Shown: positions 49,080-62,180 of the stretch, in pieces
Position numbering within the stretch: position 1 is the stretch's first letter
Layout: every line of letters starts with the position of its first letter
Origin: Malania oleifera
Taxonomy: Eukaryota > Streptophyta > Magnoliopsida > Santalales > Ximeniaceae
Assembly (NCBI RefSeq): GCF_029873635.1
Contig: NC_080420.1
Span: forward strand, 123,698,719-123,762,718
Direction of reading: 5' to 3'
DNA length: 64,000 nt
Position numbers and translations under genes: made by a program
The notes under the pieces: model-generated
What the model was told of the DNA's origin: nothing
Seen by the model: only the letters and a program-made list of their open reading frames with translations
Databases searched by the model: none

Positions 49080-49309
49080 CGGCGGATCAGTTTAGGGGCA
49101 GCCCCACAAGCTATCGGAACCCTCCACGTGTCGTAATCAAACGGCGATTATCAGATTCCCACGGGCATGGTATGGCCTTTCCAAACTGAACACATCAGAA
49201 CCTTATAACCCTAATCTCTCTCTCTCTCTCTCTCTCTCTGTTTCAGTGGCACTGTGCTTGCTCTGCAAATTTGCATGGTTCTTCTTACTGGGCGGGGTTG
49301 GTTTTGGGC
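49080..49309 (+). promoter_or_regulatory. probable promoter and 5' UTR of the kinase gene
   Basis: GC-richer sequence directly upstream of the ATG at 49310 includes a CT run at 49215-49239, common in plant 5' UTRs. No transcription start was located. An in-frame non-ATG extension upstream of 49310 exists but has no family support. Confidence 0.45.
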
Positions 49310-52300
49310 ATGGCGGCTAAGAAGCTGTGCGAGACGTACTCAAAGGCTGTGATGGAGGAAGTGCAGAGATGGGCTGGGATGAAACAAACAGGGGTGAGCC
49401 TGAGGTACATGATGGAGTTCGGGTCCAGACCCACTGAGAGGAATTTGCTCATCTCTGCTCAGTTCCTTCACAAAGAGCTCCCCATTAGGCTTGCCAGGAG
49501 AGCCCTTGATATTGAGGGCTTGCCTTATGGCTTATCCCAGAAACCTGCTGTTCTTAAGGTACTCTATCCTTCTTTTTTCTCCTTTTCGGTAGTTATTTAA
49601 TCTTTTGAACTCTTTATGTCGTTTCTTTTTACTGGGAAGAAAAAAAATGTATTCCCTTTAATGGGTATTTAAAGAATGAGATTTTTTAGTTGAATTGTCT
49701 TTTGAACTTTCTTATTTTAAGAAAAAAATAATCCGCCTTTAGAGGCTGTTTAATCCTTTTTTTTTTTTGTTTAAATATTTCTCATTCGATCTCTTTATGT
49801 TATGTTTTATTTTGTTAATTTTTTCCAATTTTTTAGAAACCCCCTTATTGAGTGTTTAAATAATGAGGTTGTTGTGTTGACTTTTTGTAGTGGGTTGCGG
49901 AGTTTCAGATTTGAGAGGTTTTGGTGGCCTTCTGTTTCTCTGCCAAGCGAGTTTTGTGTTCGGGCGATTATATGGAGATTTTTTTTTTGTATCTCTGTTA
50001 ATTTCCCACTCATTTTTCAGATTTTCTCTTTTTGAATTTTCCAAATGAGTTTGTACTCATGCGGACTGTTAAATGCCTACAAATTTTTCAGAAATTTGTG
50101 TACAGAATTTGGAAAAATATGCAATGTCTGATTTTTAATAAACCTGCATCTTTATTTTTGTTTATAGTTGCCAAAGAAGATATCATCTATGTTGAATTGT
50201 TTTCTGGGATTATCTCCGGGTTCTGAGCCACTAGAATTGGTGATTGCTACACCTCTATGCTGCTGGCAATTTTTGAGTTCTTATAGTTCATACATTTGAT
50301 TGTGTTTGACTTGTTACAGTTCAACAGAGTTTTCACTTGTTACGGTTTAAGAGAGTTTTGATTGATTTTTATTTAATCTTTACCATGTTTGGACTTGGAA
50401 ATTTTTTATGGGTGTATTCATGTCTATATTCAGAGTGAATATGCAAATTTGCACTCTTTTGTTTCATTCGTAGTTTATATATTCACAAAAGCTCAACAAT
50501 TCATTATGGTCTGATATACTGGTTGATTTGTTCAAAGCTTTTTTTTGGGGTGATACTGGATTTGGATTTAAGTAGCAGTTTTTTTTGTATATATTAGAAG
50601 ATAAAGGTGATAGGGTTGAATTTTTCCAGCGATTTGGCTGTTGCAGTTGTCCATGTTGATTCTTCTCTCTGGGGTTGTGATTTTGACTATGCTTTTCTCC
50701 ATTCCTATTGTAAAGATGGGTTATTTTGTATTTGTATGTTATTGGGCTTATTCTTTTTTTTTTTTTTTTTTTGTAATTTAAATATAAGATTTTTTTTTTT
50801 GTGATTTTTTCCGAATTGATGATTATTTTTATCAGTAGTTGTTTTGAAGTGAATTTGTGTTGAATTTTGACTTCAATATGCTTAGGTGAGAGATTGGTAT
50901 TTGGATTCATTCCGGGATCTTCGATCCTTTCCTGAGATCAAGGATACTAGTGATGAGTTGGAATTCACAAAAATGATCAAGATGATTAAAGTGAGACACA
51001 ACAATGTGGTCCCCACGATGGCTTTGGGTGTTCAACAGCTGAAGAAGGACATTGATCCAAAGATTCAGGATCTTGATGAGATTCATCGGTTTCTAGATCG
51101 ATTTTACATGACAAGAATTGGGATTCGAATGCTTATTGGTTTGTACCCCCTCCTCTCTTCTTTCCCACATCTTACTGCCCTTAGTTTTGTTTCATTATGC
51201 AGAATTTCCAGTCTTCTGTGTTGATAGGCGGGTTTGTTTATGCTCACTTCATTTATCAAATCTCTTATTTTCGTGTGTAACTCAGGGCAGCATGTGGCAC
51301 TGCATGATCCCAATCCACCTCCTGATTGTGTAGGCTGTATTCATACTAAAATGTCTCCTTTGGATGTTGCACGGGGTGCCAGCGAGGATGCACGAGCGAT
51401 TTGTTTACGGGAGTATGGGAGTGCTCCTGAGGTCAACATATACGGTGATCCAAATTTTACTTTTCCGTAAGTGCTGTTTCTTTCATTCCTTTTTGTCTTT
51501 TTCTTTTAAAACCTAGTGCTGATTCTTCTTTTTATCCCCTTACCCAAATTTATGGAATTTTATGTTGTGATATATTTCTAAAATTTCACATTTTAGTTTC
51601 ATTTTGTATATCTTCGACTCTTGCCTTTATCATAAATGAGGCTTTTATTTTCATTGCTTGCTTTAAAAAAATAAGTTATCATGGCTCATCACTAGCTGTT
51701 AGTGAAAATTTTACCAGTCTTTAGCACTCATAATTTTTATCAAATTAGGGAGCACAAATCTTACTCCAAATTTTTGGCATGTTCAATGCCATGGCTTCAG
51801 TTATGTTTGGTATTTGGTTGTTCAAGGGAGATAAATTATCTAATATTTTTGTAGCATTTGATTGTGTACTTATATATTTGCATTTAAATGAACCTATATT
51901 ACTCTTAATGTTTGTTTAAGCAGAGGCATGTTTGGATTTGAATAATGGACCTCATTACAGCTTTATTTTGCTGATTGTGGTGATGCCTCTGCATGGACAG
52001 CCTATGTACTCAACTGCTTTCTAAATCACCTTAGCTCAGCTTGAAGAGACATTTAACACCACTTACAGTATGACACTTAAACATTTCCTTTTTATTCTGC
52101 CTTCGCTATTGTACTCCTATTTAAACTTAGACTGACTACTTGCGAGTGCTGTAATTAAGCCTTTTCAGACATTTGAACTTGTAACAGTCAGGAATTGAAG
52201 CTAAAAGCCTTTGTTTGATTTGAAATCATGAGGATCTTATCTACAGTAGTTCCATTGTATTATATATGTTTTTTTTTTTTCTGCTGGACAATGTCTTTTA

Positions 52301-55300
52301 AGTACTGAATAAGTATTTGCTGTCTGTTCAAAAAGGCTTTCTTGTGCATAAGTTTTATTAGATCTTAACAGACATGGATATAATTTATGAACATTTATAT
52401 GAAAATATGTACAATTATCCATCTTGAAAGCTCAATTTAAATTTGTGAATAGCTATTGTTGTTAGTCTTATTTTCAATTTTACTTTTTTTTAGTTACGTA
52501 CCAACACACTTGCATCTTATGGTATTTGAGTTGGTGAAGAACTCTTTGCGTGCTGTTCAAGAGCGGTTTGTAAATTCGGACAAAGTTGCACCGCCCATTC
52601 GAATTATAGTTGCTGACGGGATAGAGGATGTTACCATTAAGGTATGTGCCTAATGTCATTATCTGAGAAGATCTGCTGCTCTGAAGATTTCCAATTGTTG
52701 CCGGCGGTATGTCATTTATTGTTCATAGTCATTCTCTTTATTGGGCAAAAGGATTAAAGTCTACCATCAACCTTATGCAACCCCATCTGTTCTCTGGCCT
52801 TGTGTGTGTCTAAAGACAAATCCCTAAGCCTTATGTAGGCAGAGTCTGCTTGCTAGTGACCGTTCTATTAAAGAAAATGAAAAAAAAAAAAAAATGCATT
52901 GTCATCTTTTGCAACCCAGGGATACACCAAACAGTTTTCATTCTAAAACTTGTTCGGTAAGTATATTGATTTCATCGAATCTTACATAGATCCTGATGTA
53001 AGCAGTGTAACAACCTCTTTTCAAATACTGTGAATAAAATTGAGTTGATTGAATTGCCATGTGACTTGCATCATTTCCAAGTGCCCAACTATGGTGTTTT
53101 ATCAGGTAGATGCTAATGCTTTCTGTGCTTAATAAATCGATTATTTTTGGTAATATAGGTCACCGATGAAGGGGGTGGCATACCTAGAAGTGGTCTTTCC
53201 AAAATTTTCACGTATCTTTATAGCACTGGAAGAAACCCACTGGATGAGTACTCAGATATTATATCACCTGACATGGTAACAATGGCTGGATATGGATATG
53301 GAATTCCAATAAGCCGCCTATATGCTCGATATTTTGGAGGTGATCTACAAATTATTTCAATGGAAGGATATGGTGATTCCAAAGTCTCACTCTTTTATTT
53401 GATTAAAGTCTGCAATGCCTACACTTATTTCTTGTTAAATCAGATGAAACCTCATCCTAAAATTTTTTTGATGTACAAATGTTATCCCCTTGCTGATGTT
53501 AAAACTCTTGAATGTATTATGGTTTTCATCAAATTGTAGTTATTCCAGCAAACTGAAAGTTTTTGTTCTTCCATTCTCTTCCTCTTTCTTTTCAGTCTTC
53601 TTTCGTAATGTCAGATCAACATGCTTGGAACTTCTCTCCAAATTAGATGGACTATGGTTTCTCCTGGTCTTAGTGTGCCCTAATGTGGTTGATTTTGATG
53701 ATTCCCGTGGATAGTTTCATATTTGGAAGCATACACAAGAAAAATCTAAAAACATATTATATTATAATATATTAGCCAACTCCGCCTGTGATGCACTTAA
53801 TGTCCTAATTTTTTCACACACAGCCGGTCCCAAGCCCGGATAAAGGAGGAGGGTTGCGTTAGGTAGCTGACAACCAGCGTAAAATTTGTTAGATCACTAT
53901 GATATGAATCCTTACCGAATATTTGCTGGGGCGTCCCCTACGAGCGACGCGTTGCACTTGAACCACCCGGGTGTAACGAAAAGTGGGCGAGGGTGGGCTA
54001 GGTCGTCGCCCAGGTACGATGTCAAATATGCGAGGGTTCCTGCATCATTCTGGACGTGGGTAGGTAAAGACGTTAGTTCAGGAAACTAGAATTAGATTAG
54101 CAACTTGGAATATAGGGACACTTACGGGTAAAAACATGGAAATTGTGGATACAATGATTAGAAGAAGAATTAATATAATTTGCCTTAAAGAAACTAAGTG
54201 GGTGGGGGAGAAAGTTAGAGAAATCGATAAATTAGGATTTAAACTTTGGTACACTGGAAAAGAAAAACGTAAGAATGAAGTAGGTATTATTATAGACAAA
54301 AACTTAAAAGATAGCGTTGTGAATGTAACTAGAGTAAGGGATAAAATTATAAAAATCAAGATAGTATTAGGACAAGAGATAATAAGTATCATTAATGCTT
54401 ATGCTCCTCAAGTTGGCTTAGTAGAAAATCTTAAGAGATAATTTTGGGAAGACATGGATAGTATTATACAAGGCATACCAGGGACTAAGAAAATATTTAT
54501 AGGAGGAGATTTGAATTGACACACGTTGGAAGAGATAATAAAAATTATGAGAGGATACATAGAGGATATGGATATGGAGACAAAAATGAGTTTGGGGAGA
54601 TGATCTTAGATTTTTCTATGTCATATGATTTTAGTATAATGAATATTTGCTTTAAGAAGAGATAAGAACACTTAATAACCTTTAAAAGTGGACACAATAG
54701 AAGTCAAATAGATTTTTTTTTTTTTTTTTAACTAGGAGGGTAGATCGTTTATCATGCAAGGATTGTAAAGTTATTCTAGGTGACAACCTAACCACACAAC
54801 AGAGTCTTAGTGTGTTAGATGTATGTATTAAAAAATGGAAGAAAAAAGATAAAATAAACCAGTGTAGGAGAACTAGATGGTGGAACCTAAAAGGAGAAAA
54901 TATAATAAAATTTAAAGATAAAATGATTAAAGATAGGCATTGGACCATAAAGGATGAGATAGATACAAATACTCTTTGGAATAGATTAGCTAGCTCTATT
55001 AAAAAATAGTAAAAGAAATTTTAGGTGAATCAAGGGGAAGTTTCTCAAATAGCAAAGATAGTTGGTGGTGGGATAAAGATGTACAAAAAATCATAAAGAC
55101 AAAAAGAATTTGGTATAAAACATGACAAAAATGTAGAAACAGAGATAACTTTGAAAAATATAAGGAGGCAAGAAAAGATGCAAAAATGGCCGTTAGTGAA
55201 GCTAAATATAGATCTTTTAATAGTTTGTATGATAGATTGGGTACAAAAGAAGGGGAAAGAGATATATTTAAACTTGCTATAGTTAGAGAAAGGAAGAGCG

Positions 55301-58300
55301 AAATGTAAAATGTATAAAAAGTGAGGATGATATTGTCTTGGTTGAGGACGAAGATATTAAAGAAAGATGGCGAAGTTACTTTAGTAAGTTGTTTAATGAA
55401 AACCAAATAGAAGGCTTAAAATTAGAATTGTCAAATGAGGAAAAGATTAAAAATATAAGATTTATTCGCAAAATTAGTGTTAACCAAGTTAAGTTTGCAC
55501 TAAAAAAGATGAAAATTGGGAAAGCTATGGGACCAGATGACATCCCAATTGAAGTTTGGAAATGCTTGGATGATAACGGAATTATATAGTTAACTAATTT
55601 ATTTAATACAATTGTAAAAATTAAGAAAATGCGAGATGAATGGAGGAAAAGTACTTTAATACCTATATACAAAAATAAAGGAGATATTTAAAATTGTAAT
55701 AACTATCGTGGAATTAAACTTATGAGTCATACGATGAAACTATGGGAAAGGGTAGTTGAAAAAAGATTAAGGTTAGAAATGAAGATCTCTAAAAATGAAT
55801 TTGGTTTTATGCCTGGGAGATCTACCACAGAAGCTATTTATTTTTTAAGAAGATTAATGGAAAAGTCAGGTAAAAGAAGAGGGACTTGTATATGATATTT
55901 ATTGACCTTGAGAAAGCATATGATAGGATACCTAGGGAAGTCCTATGGTGGGTTTTATAAAAAAAAGGGTGTATGTTGTAGATATACCGATGTCATTAAG
56001 GATATGTACGATGGAGTAATGACTAGTGTAAGGACTATAGATGGAGAAATTAGAGAATTTTCAATTACTATAGGTGTACATCAAGGATCTGCTTTGAGTC
56101 CTTATCTTTTTGCTTTAGTGATGGACCAATTGACTAGGAGTATTCAAAAGGAGGTTCCATGGTGTATGTTGTTTGCAGATGATATTGTATTAATTGACGA
56201 AACTAGGGACGGAGTAGAGGCCGAGTTAGAATTATGGAGAGAAGTTTTGGAATCTAGAGGGTTTACGATAAGTAGAAATAAAACAAAATATATGAAATGT
56301 AATTTCAGTAATGATAGGAAGAATATTGGAGACAAAGTTAAACTTAATGATGAAGAAATAAATAGTACTTGTAGATTTTGATACCTTGGATCTATTATGC
56401 AAGCTGAAGGAGAAATTGAAGATGAGGTAATCCATAGAGTTAAAACAGGTTGGGTAAAATGGAAAAGTGCTTCAAGTGTGTTATGTGATTGTAGAATACC
56501 CTTAAAATTGAAAGGGAAGTTTTATAGGGCAGTTATAAGACAAACTATGCTATATGGATCGGAATGTTGAGCGAAGAAGAAATATAATATTCAAAAAGTA
56601 AAAATTGCTGAGATGAGAATGCTTAGATGGAAGAGTGGTATAACATTGAAAGATAAATTAAGGAATGAACATATTCGTGGTAAGTTAAGTGTAGCTCCTA
56701 TAGAAGATAAGATAAGGGAGGGACGACTCAGATAGTATTGACACTTGCAACGTAGGCCACATAGTGCACCTGTGAGGAAAAGTGACTTAGTTACTGTGGG
56801 GGGCAGTAGAAGGGGTAAGAGTAGACTTAAAATAACTTGGAAGGAGATAGTGAGTAAGAATTGAATATCCTTGAATCTATCAAAAGAAATGGTCCATGAT
56901 CGCATAAATTGGCGGAAAAGGATCATATAGCCGACTTCACTTAGTGGGACTAAGGTTTGGTTTTGTTGTTATTGTTATTATTATATATCAGCCAACTTAT
57001 TTTTTGTATTTCCAAGTTATTGATTTCAATGCTTAACATTTGTAAATAATTTATTATGCCTGTTATTTTACTCCATTTTGTGTTTTTCTGGGGTGAAAGA
57101 TAGAAAAGAGGTCCTTTTGAGTTTTCGGTGCCCACCCAGGGGGAGGTGCTGGTTTCTTTAGTTTGTCTTTTGTGGTACATCATGACTTTTAGGGTCTGGC
57201 TCGTAAATTCAATTGTAGAGATTTTTTTTTCCCCTTTTTTTGGTGGTGAGGGCGAACGATATCTTATTGAAATCTATCTAGGCCCAAAGATTGTTTCCTT
57301 TGGGCCTTTTATGTCTTGTTTGTTCTGTTTGCTTATTTGCTGGCACATTTAGGAAGTTCATATGAATTATACAAATTTCTATATTTCTTAATTGCATTTG
57401 AAATGAGTGTAGGGGTAGGGGTAGACCTAAAATAACTTGGGAGGAAATAGTGAGTAAGGATTTAATATCCTTGAATCTATCAAAAGAAATGGTTCATGAT
57501 TGCATAAATTGGCAGAAAATGATTCATATAGCCGACCCCACTTAGTGGGACTAAGGCTTGGATTTGTTGTATTTGAAATGAGTGTTTTTGGGTCCTTTTT
57601 TGGCCAAAATGGACACGCACACTAAAAAAAATAATAAAAAAAAGTATAGCAGTACAAACTATTTATCATCATGGATGCTGAAGCTGTACATTAAATGTCA
57701 TGAGCTAATAGAGGTGCCCAGTTTGGATAGTTGATTGCTCAGGAGTGCAAAAGTCTTGTTTTTGTGTGCTGCTCATACAAGACAGACAGGCAGTGGTTGG
57801 CTAGTCTATGAATGTGTTCCATCCTCATGGTTCAGGCATGTCCCAGATGGAACCTGCAATTGTTGTAATGGCTTTGTATTCTCTGAAAACTCTTGTTTGG
57901 CATTTCTCATTGCTTGGAAATAGTATTCAAGTGTGAGAAATTTTCTGGATGACATCAGTTTGATGATCACGAACCTTATTTTGAAAATTATCTGATTCTG
58001 ATTGAACTGTATATGCCATGCTGCCAATGCTAAGATTTTTGTCCTTGGAAGAGCTGGGTTGAAAATGGCTGAGAAGTCATGCAGGTTAGTGCAACACCAA
58101 GTTGTTAGAGATTTTGGGATATGATGTTTCAAATGTTGGGTGGGATGATGCATGCTAAATAGCTCTACCCATGGCAATCTTGAAATGCGTGATAGGGCTT
58201 TGTTTGTCCTTGTTGCATCTTGGGCATGTTAAAACATGGTGAGTGGAATGAGAGGTCACTGATTTTGTTGTGCATGCATTTAATGAAGAACTATATTCTT

Positions 58301-61300
58301 GGACGTGATTTTGTACGTTAGACCCAATTCCAGTGTGAGGAAGGGGTCTTTGGTTTGTCTGTGATGAGGCTTGAGTTGACAGTTTTTGTTGTACAGTTTC
58401 CAGTATTGTTTTAGGGCCAGAATTGTCTATCTAGCATAAAAGGAGGTAGGGCATTTACCAAAGAACTATATTCTTGAGGTGATTTTATATGTGAGATTCA
58501 ATTCTAGTGTAAAGGCTCTCTGGTTTATCTATGATGAGGCTTGAGTTGGCAGATTTTTCAGTACAGTTTCTGGTACAGGGCCAGAATTGCCTATCTAGAG
58601 TACAAGGAGATGGTGGAGTTGGTACTTGCCTATCTAATGAGTTGGAGAATCTGTTGCATTAGTTGTACAGTTGTAGCTGAGAGATGCTTCAGTACATATT
58701 GGATTTTAGTGTGTTCTGCATGGCTGGAGAGGCAGCTGGAGAGCCACGTGGAACCCAATTATAATGCCGAAAATTTTCTTTTGCTCCATTCCTGATAGAT
58801 CATCTGAGGTGGGCTGGCAAAGCTTCCTTGCCCCAAGTTATAGCATACAATGTAGAGTTACTAGATTGTTTGGACTTCGCTTGTAAGAATGGCTGAGATT
58901 GGTAGTACTTGAAATTAGTGATCCAACTCATGGTGCCACTGGGTTTTTCCATGCTCTCCTGGATACGTTTATGTGTAGCGCTTGATTGTTCACCTTGGGG
59001 CTTGGATGTCCAGGCCATTTTTTCCTTTTGGTTTAAGTCATCTATTGCCAAATTATGGAGTGGCAGTGTTGTGGGTGTGTGTATAACCAGAGGAGTTTCT
59101 TGAAATTTGGTTCATTTTGTTGCAAAGACTCATCGGGAAAGGGTTGGTTTGTATTGTGTGGTATAGGATTGCAGGAAGGACTGATTTGACTTGGTTGACT
59201 CTTCCTAGTTCCTACCATGGATAGCAACTTGCTTTTTCATCCTGCAACAGTGCCATCAATTTTATCCAAGAGATGCATCTAGGTTCTTCTCAAGGTTTTG
59301 TGATGTAGTAGAGGGACTCCTAGCTATTTTCTTGTGTCTGAAGTTATGGAATTTTGAGAAGTACTCCTTAAATTTGAGCAAGCTTGAGCAACAGATTCTT
59401 GTAGACACCGTTTTGATTTTTGAATATTAATATGATGGCCAGCCTTGAAGTAGATGCTTCTATGTGGACAAAGTTAAAAACAACAAGAAACCTGAAAGGG
59501 CTTGCAAACCAAATCCAATTCTGCCTTCTGCAGAGGAGTAATACCTGGAGTAGCTATTTATGATACTGTACAATTCGTGCGAACAGATTTATGTACAATA
59601 TGCATGGGGTTATCCCCTTTAATGGGATCTTTTATCCTAGTTGGAGGAGAGATTACCAAACATCTAACATTCCCTCATGCTTGGTGCCTGTGAGCCTTTG
59701 TTTTGAGAGTTAACTGTTCGAACTGCTGCTGAATCCATAGGGCAGGCAAGAGAAAACCTAGCAAACTGAAACATCTTAGTAGCCAAAGGAAAAGAAAGCA
59801 AAAGCTATTCTTGTAGTAGTGGCCAGCTAAATGGGAGCAGCCTAAATTGTGAAAATGGGGTTGTGGGAGAGCAATCCAAGTTTCATGACATGGATGACTT
59901 CACACAAAAGCAAAATGGGAACAAACACCTAGTATATAGAGCCCTTAGCATAAGGAGCTCGGGGCAGCAGAGAGGTGGGGAGGTTGATTGCTGAGATGTG
60001 TTGTCTATCTGTGATGTCTCTCTATGTTTAATGGCTTCAATTTGGTTGGCTGTTTGGGATGGGTTACTTGCAGTATGATGATCAATATGGATTGTCTTAT
60101 GGGTGACCTGGGTTGACTATATATGAAAGGGCAAGGCCAGGTGTTGGTTTGCTACCTGGTTGTCTGAGGCATCGGACGCCAGAGTGCCCTAGTCACTTCA
60201 AAGTTTAGTGGCAGTGATAGGGCATGTTGTTTGACTGGTGGTAGGAGGGACATTGTTAGGCAGTCTTAAGGTTCTGTGTGCAGGGGTATCTGAAGTAGTT
60301 GTGCTCTGCTTTGCTTTTTGGCTGAAGGTGTCTTGAGATTTGTGGGGGTAGTGATTTGCGGCTCATTTGGGCTTGTGGTTGCTTTTGTGTGCAAAAGCGT
60401 TTCATGCTCTCCTGCCTGAGCATTGGTGTTTTGGACGTTGGCTGTCGTACATGGCCGAGGGATCTTTTTTTGACATTGTTTGACCAAGGCCATAGTTGTC
60501 CCCTGGAGCTGGTTCTTTTAATCACCAGCGTTGATAATCGTGAAACTTGCATGATTTTGGTGATCTAGAGCAGTTTAGTGTGATTGATCTGTATACTTGT
60601 GTTTGCAGTTATGTTTGATTAAGGTAGGCACAGTTGGCAGTATCATGTCTCATGCAGTCACAGCTGTAGCAAAGTATGGATAGGTTTTCATAGGTTACTG
60701 GTTGGACAATTGGTCCAATCTTGACTTGTGTAAGCTGAGGATTGTTGAGTTTTATTTGTGTACAAAATCTTGCATATCTGCTTCTCTCTGTGTTTTGATA
60801 TAACTGTGTCCATTCTTAAAGGGAGTCCCTTTAGGCCACTGATTCTTTTGTTATGATATCTTCATTCTAAATATTTGATAGCAAGTCGAGACAGTTGCAG
60901 AGTTAATCCAGGCTTCACTGAACCTGAAATTTGGTTCCCATTGCCTTGCTGAGAGGTAATAATTTCCTACATACCATGGTGTCCTTGTTCTAGGCCAATT
61001 CATCTCTTATTGGGAGGCAAATTTCACGAAGCATAAATAATTCCCCGGGTCAATAAGACTGGGGATAATGCATTCTCATATTCTTTGCCGTGATGAGTAT
61101 AATACCTGATAGCGATACGCATGACCTATGACTTCGGTGATTAGGCTGTGCCGCCATGGTTCTCTTATATAAATTTTTTCTTCTGTTAATTATGTTACTG
61201 GGGTTTTGTTATCCTCCTCCAAATCAAGCAGAACTTTATTGTTTCCAATATCAAAGTTTGTGCTTGTTGTCTTCCTGCGGTGCACCTGGTTGTGGCTGTG

Positions 61301-61660
61301 GGAGCATGTCTTTATAGGATTCCTGATTGTTGATGGTATTGTGAAATTCCATGAGTATTTTTTGGATGTTACTGTGATGTTTTTCATCCTACGATTCAGC
61401 AGGAATCTATGTCAATCAAGAAATTTTGCATCAATATTTACTGGTTATCAATTACACCTTCATTTTTTTTCCCCCCAAAAAGAAGGGAGATTATCTTTAT
61501 GCATTTCGGAAAATTATGCTGTCTCAATCGTTGCAATTATTTTATTTAAATTATCAAGCGGCTTCCCCATATGCTTAATCCTTTGTGATTTGTACTTGCA
61601 GGAACTGATGCCTACCTTCATCTGTCGCGATTGGGAGACTCTCAAGAGCCCCTGTCTTAG
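49310..61660 (+). CDS. PDK: pyruvate dehydrogenase kinase, mitochondrial
   Basis: This kinase phosphorylates the E1-alpha subunit of the mitochondrial pyruvate dehydrogenase complex and shuts it down; it belongs to the histidine-kinase-like (GHKL) fold. Seen: exons 49310-49558, 50886-51138, 51286-51466, 52494-52641, 53159-53372 and 61602-61660, GT-AG borders and phases that all agree, total 367 residues plus stop (plant PDKs are about 366). The start [12 protein letters not shown] fits the family. Residues about 20-190 form the regulatory helical domain ([29 protein letters not shown]); the ATP site has the N-box ELVKN (240-244), G1 DEGGGI (280-285) and G2 GYGYG (321-325). The last exon supplies [19 protein letters not shown], needed for the ATP lid and C-terminus. 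The final intron is 8.2 kb and carries LINEs. Introns 1-4 are 0.15-1.3 kb. The host reading frame is intact. Confidence 0.97.
53782..56984 (+). mobile_element. RTE-type LINE, nearly full length
   Basis: Frames in order: an endonuclease region near 54100-54440 ([27 protein letters not shown]); a reverse transcriptase with [14 protein letters not shown] (about 55520), [32 protein letters not shown] and FADDIVLI (about 56170); and a C-terminal region ending near a TTG/TTA repeat tail after CCGACTTCACTTAGTGGGAC. The flank ATATTAGCCAACT (53769-53781) and ATATCAGCCAACT (56985-56997) form a 13-bp target duplication with one mismatch. The element is about 3.2 kb, the usual RTE length. Several stops and frame changes make it inactive. 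It lies in the last intron of PDK, sense orientation. Confidence 0.9.
57411..57570 (+). mobile_element. very short 5'-truncated RTE LINE copy
   Basis: The copy consists of only the last 160 bp of the RTE element, ending CACTTAGTGGGACTAAGG and TTG triplets. A perfect 15-bp target duplication ATTTGAAATGAGTGT lies at 57396-57410 and 57571-57585. It has few differences from the end of the 3.2-kb copy. Confidence 0.92.
57750..60560 (-). mobile_element. possible degraded non-LTR element in PDK intron 5
   Basis: On the minus strand scattered frames look like retroelement pieces, such as [10 protein letters not shown] (about 58190-58225), which fits a C-terminal zinc-binding motif, and a lysine/threonine-rich stretch near 60260-60500. 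No continuous domain can be shown, and the sequence could be ordinary intron. The edges are arbitrary. Confidence 0.3.
58288..58615. repeat. local duplication, about 175-bp unit
   Basis: GAACTATATTCTTG at 58288 and again at 58463 each open a unit with GATGAGGCTTGAGTTG, GTACAGTTTC and AGGGCCAGAATTG. Similarity is moderate, so the duplication is fairly old. It lies in the last PDK intron. Confidence 0.8.
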
Positions 61661-62035
61661 ACCCGAGGCCTGAATTCAAACTCCAATGTTCTTGGTTGGG
61701 TCGAGAAATATGCTGCGAAACTCCCTACGGCCATGGAGGGCTTGGGTGTGTTTTATCATAAATTCACTTGGGCCTGGTCATTGTATCTTTAAGTTCCAGC
61801 ACCCCAGGTACATTATTGAACCCATCCATTAATGTTGGGTATTCTGATTGTTGCAGACATTGAAAATTAGAATTAAAAATTGCCAAATGTCAATATGAAA
61901 TTGGCTTTTTGCTGCTATAATTTTATCGACGTGTACAAATCGTAGAATGCGGGCATCTTGTGGGCAGTGGATTTTTGCACATAGACTAACTTTGAGTTAC
62001 TTGTGAACTTCCTTGCTCTGCTTCAAAATTGATAA

Positions 62036-62180
62036 TTGCGTAGCATTTCAGCGAATACAGAAAAAATGAAAGAGGTCTGAAGTGAACCACAACATCTCTT
62101 ATGAGATGGATGCATAGCATTTCTGTGAATACAGAACAAATGAAAGAGGTCTGAAGTGAACCACAACATCTCATATGAAC
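62036..62180. repeat. tandem duplication, about 74-bp unit
   Basis: Two copies beginning TAGCATTTC (62041 and 62115), each with GAATACAGA, AATGAAAGAGGTCTGAAG and GAACCACAACATCTC, are nearly identical. Confidence 0.9.

Larger units (their letters stand above)
45145..49300. other. AT-rich sequence between LSM7 and the kinase gene
   Basis: The 3' UTR of LSM7 lies at the start. I see no gene. The region holds a dispersed repeat (about 45905-46315), SINE sequences and an (AT)n run at 48537-48562. About 48950-49300 is GC-richer and is probably the promoter and 5' UTR of the kinase gene. Confidence 0.55.

Noticed and set aside
49271-49309. N-terminal extension of PDK upstream of 49310
   Set aside because: It begins at a non-ATG codon (TTG at 49271), and plant PDKs start at the position equivalent to 49310.
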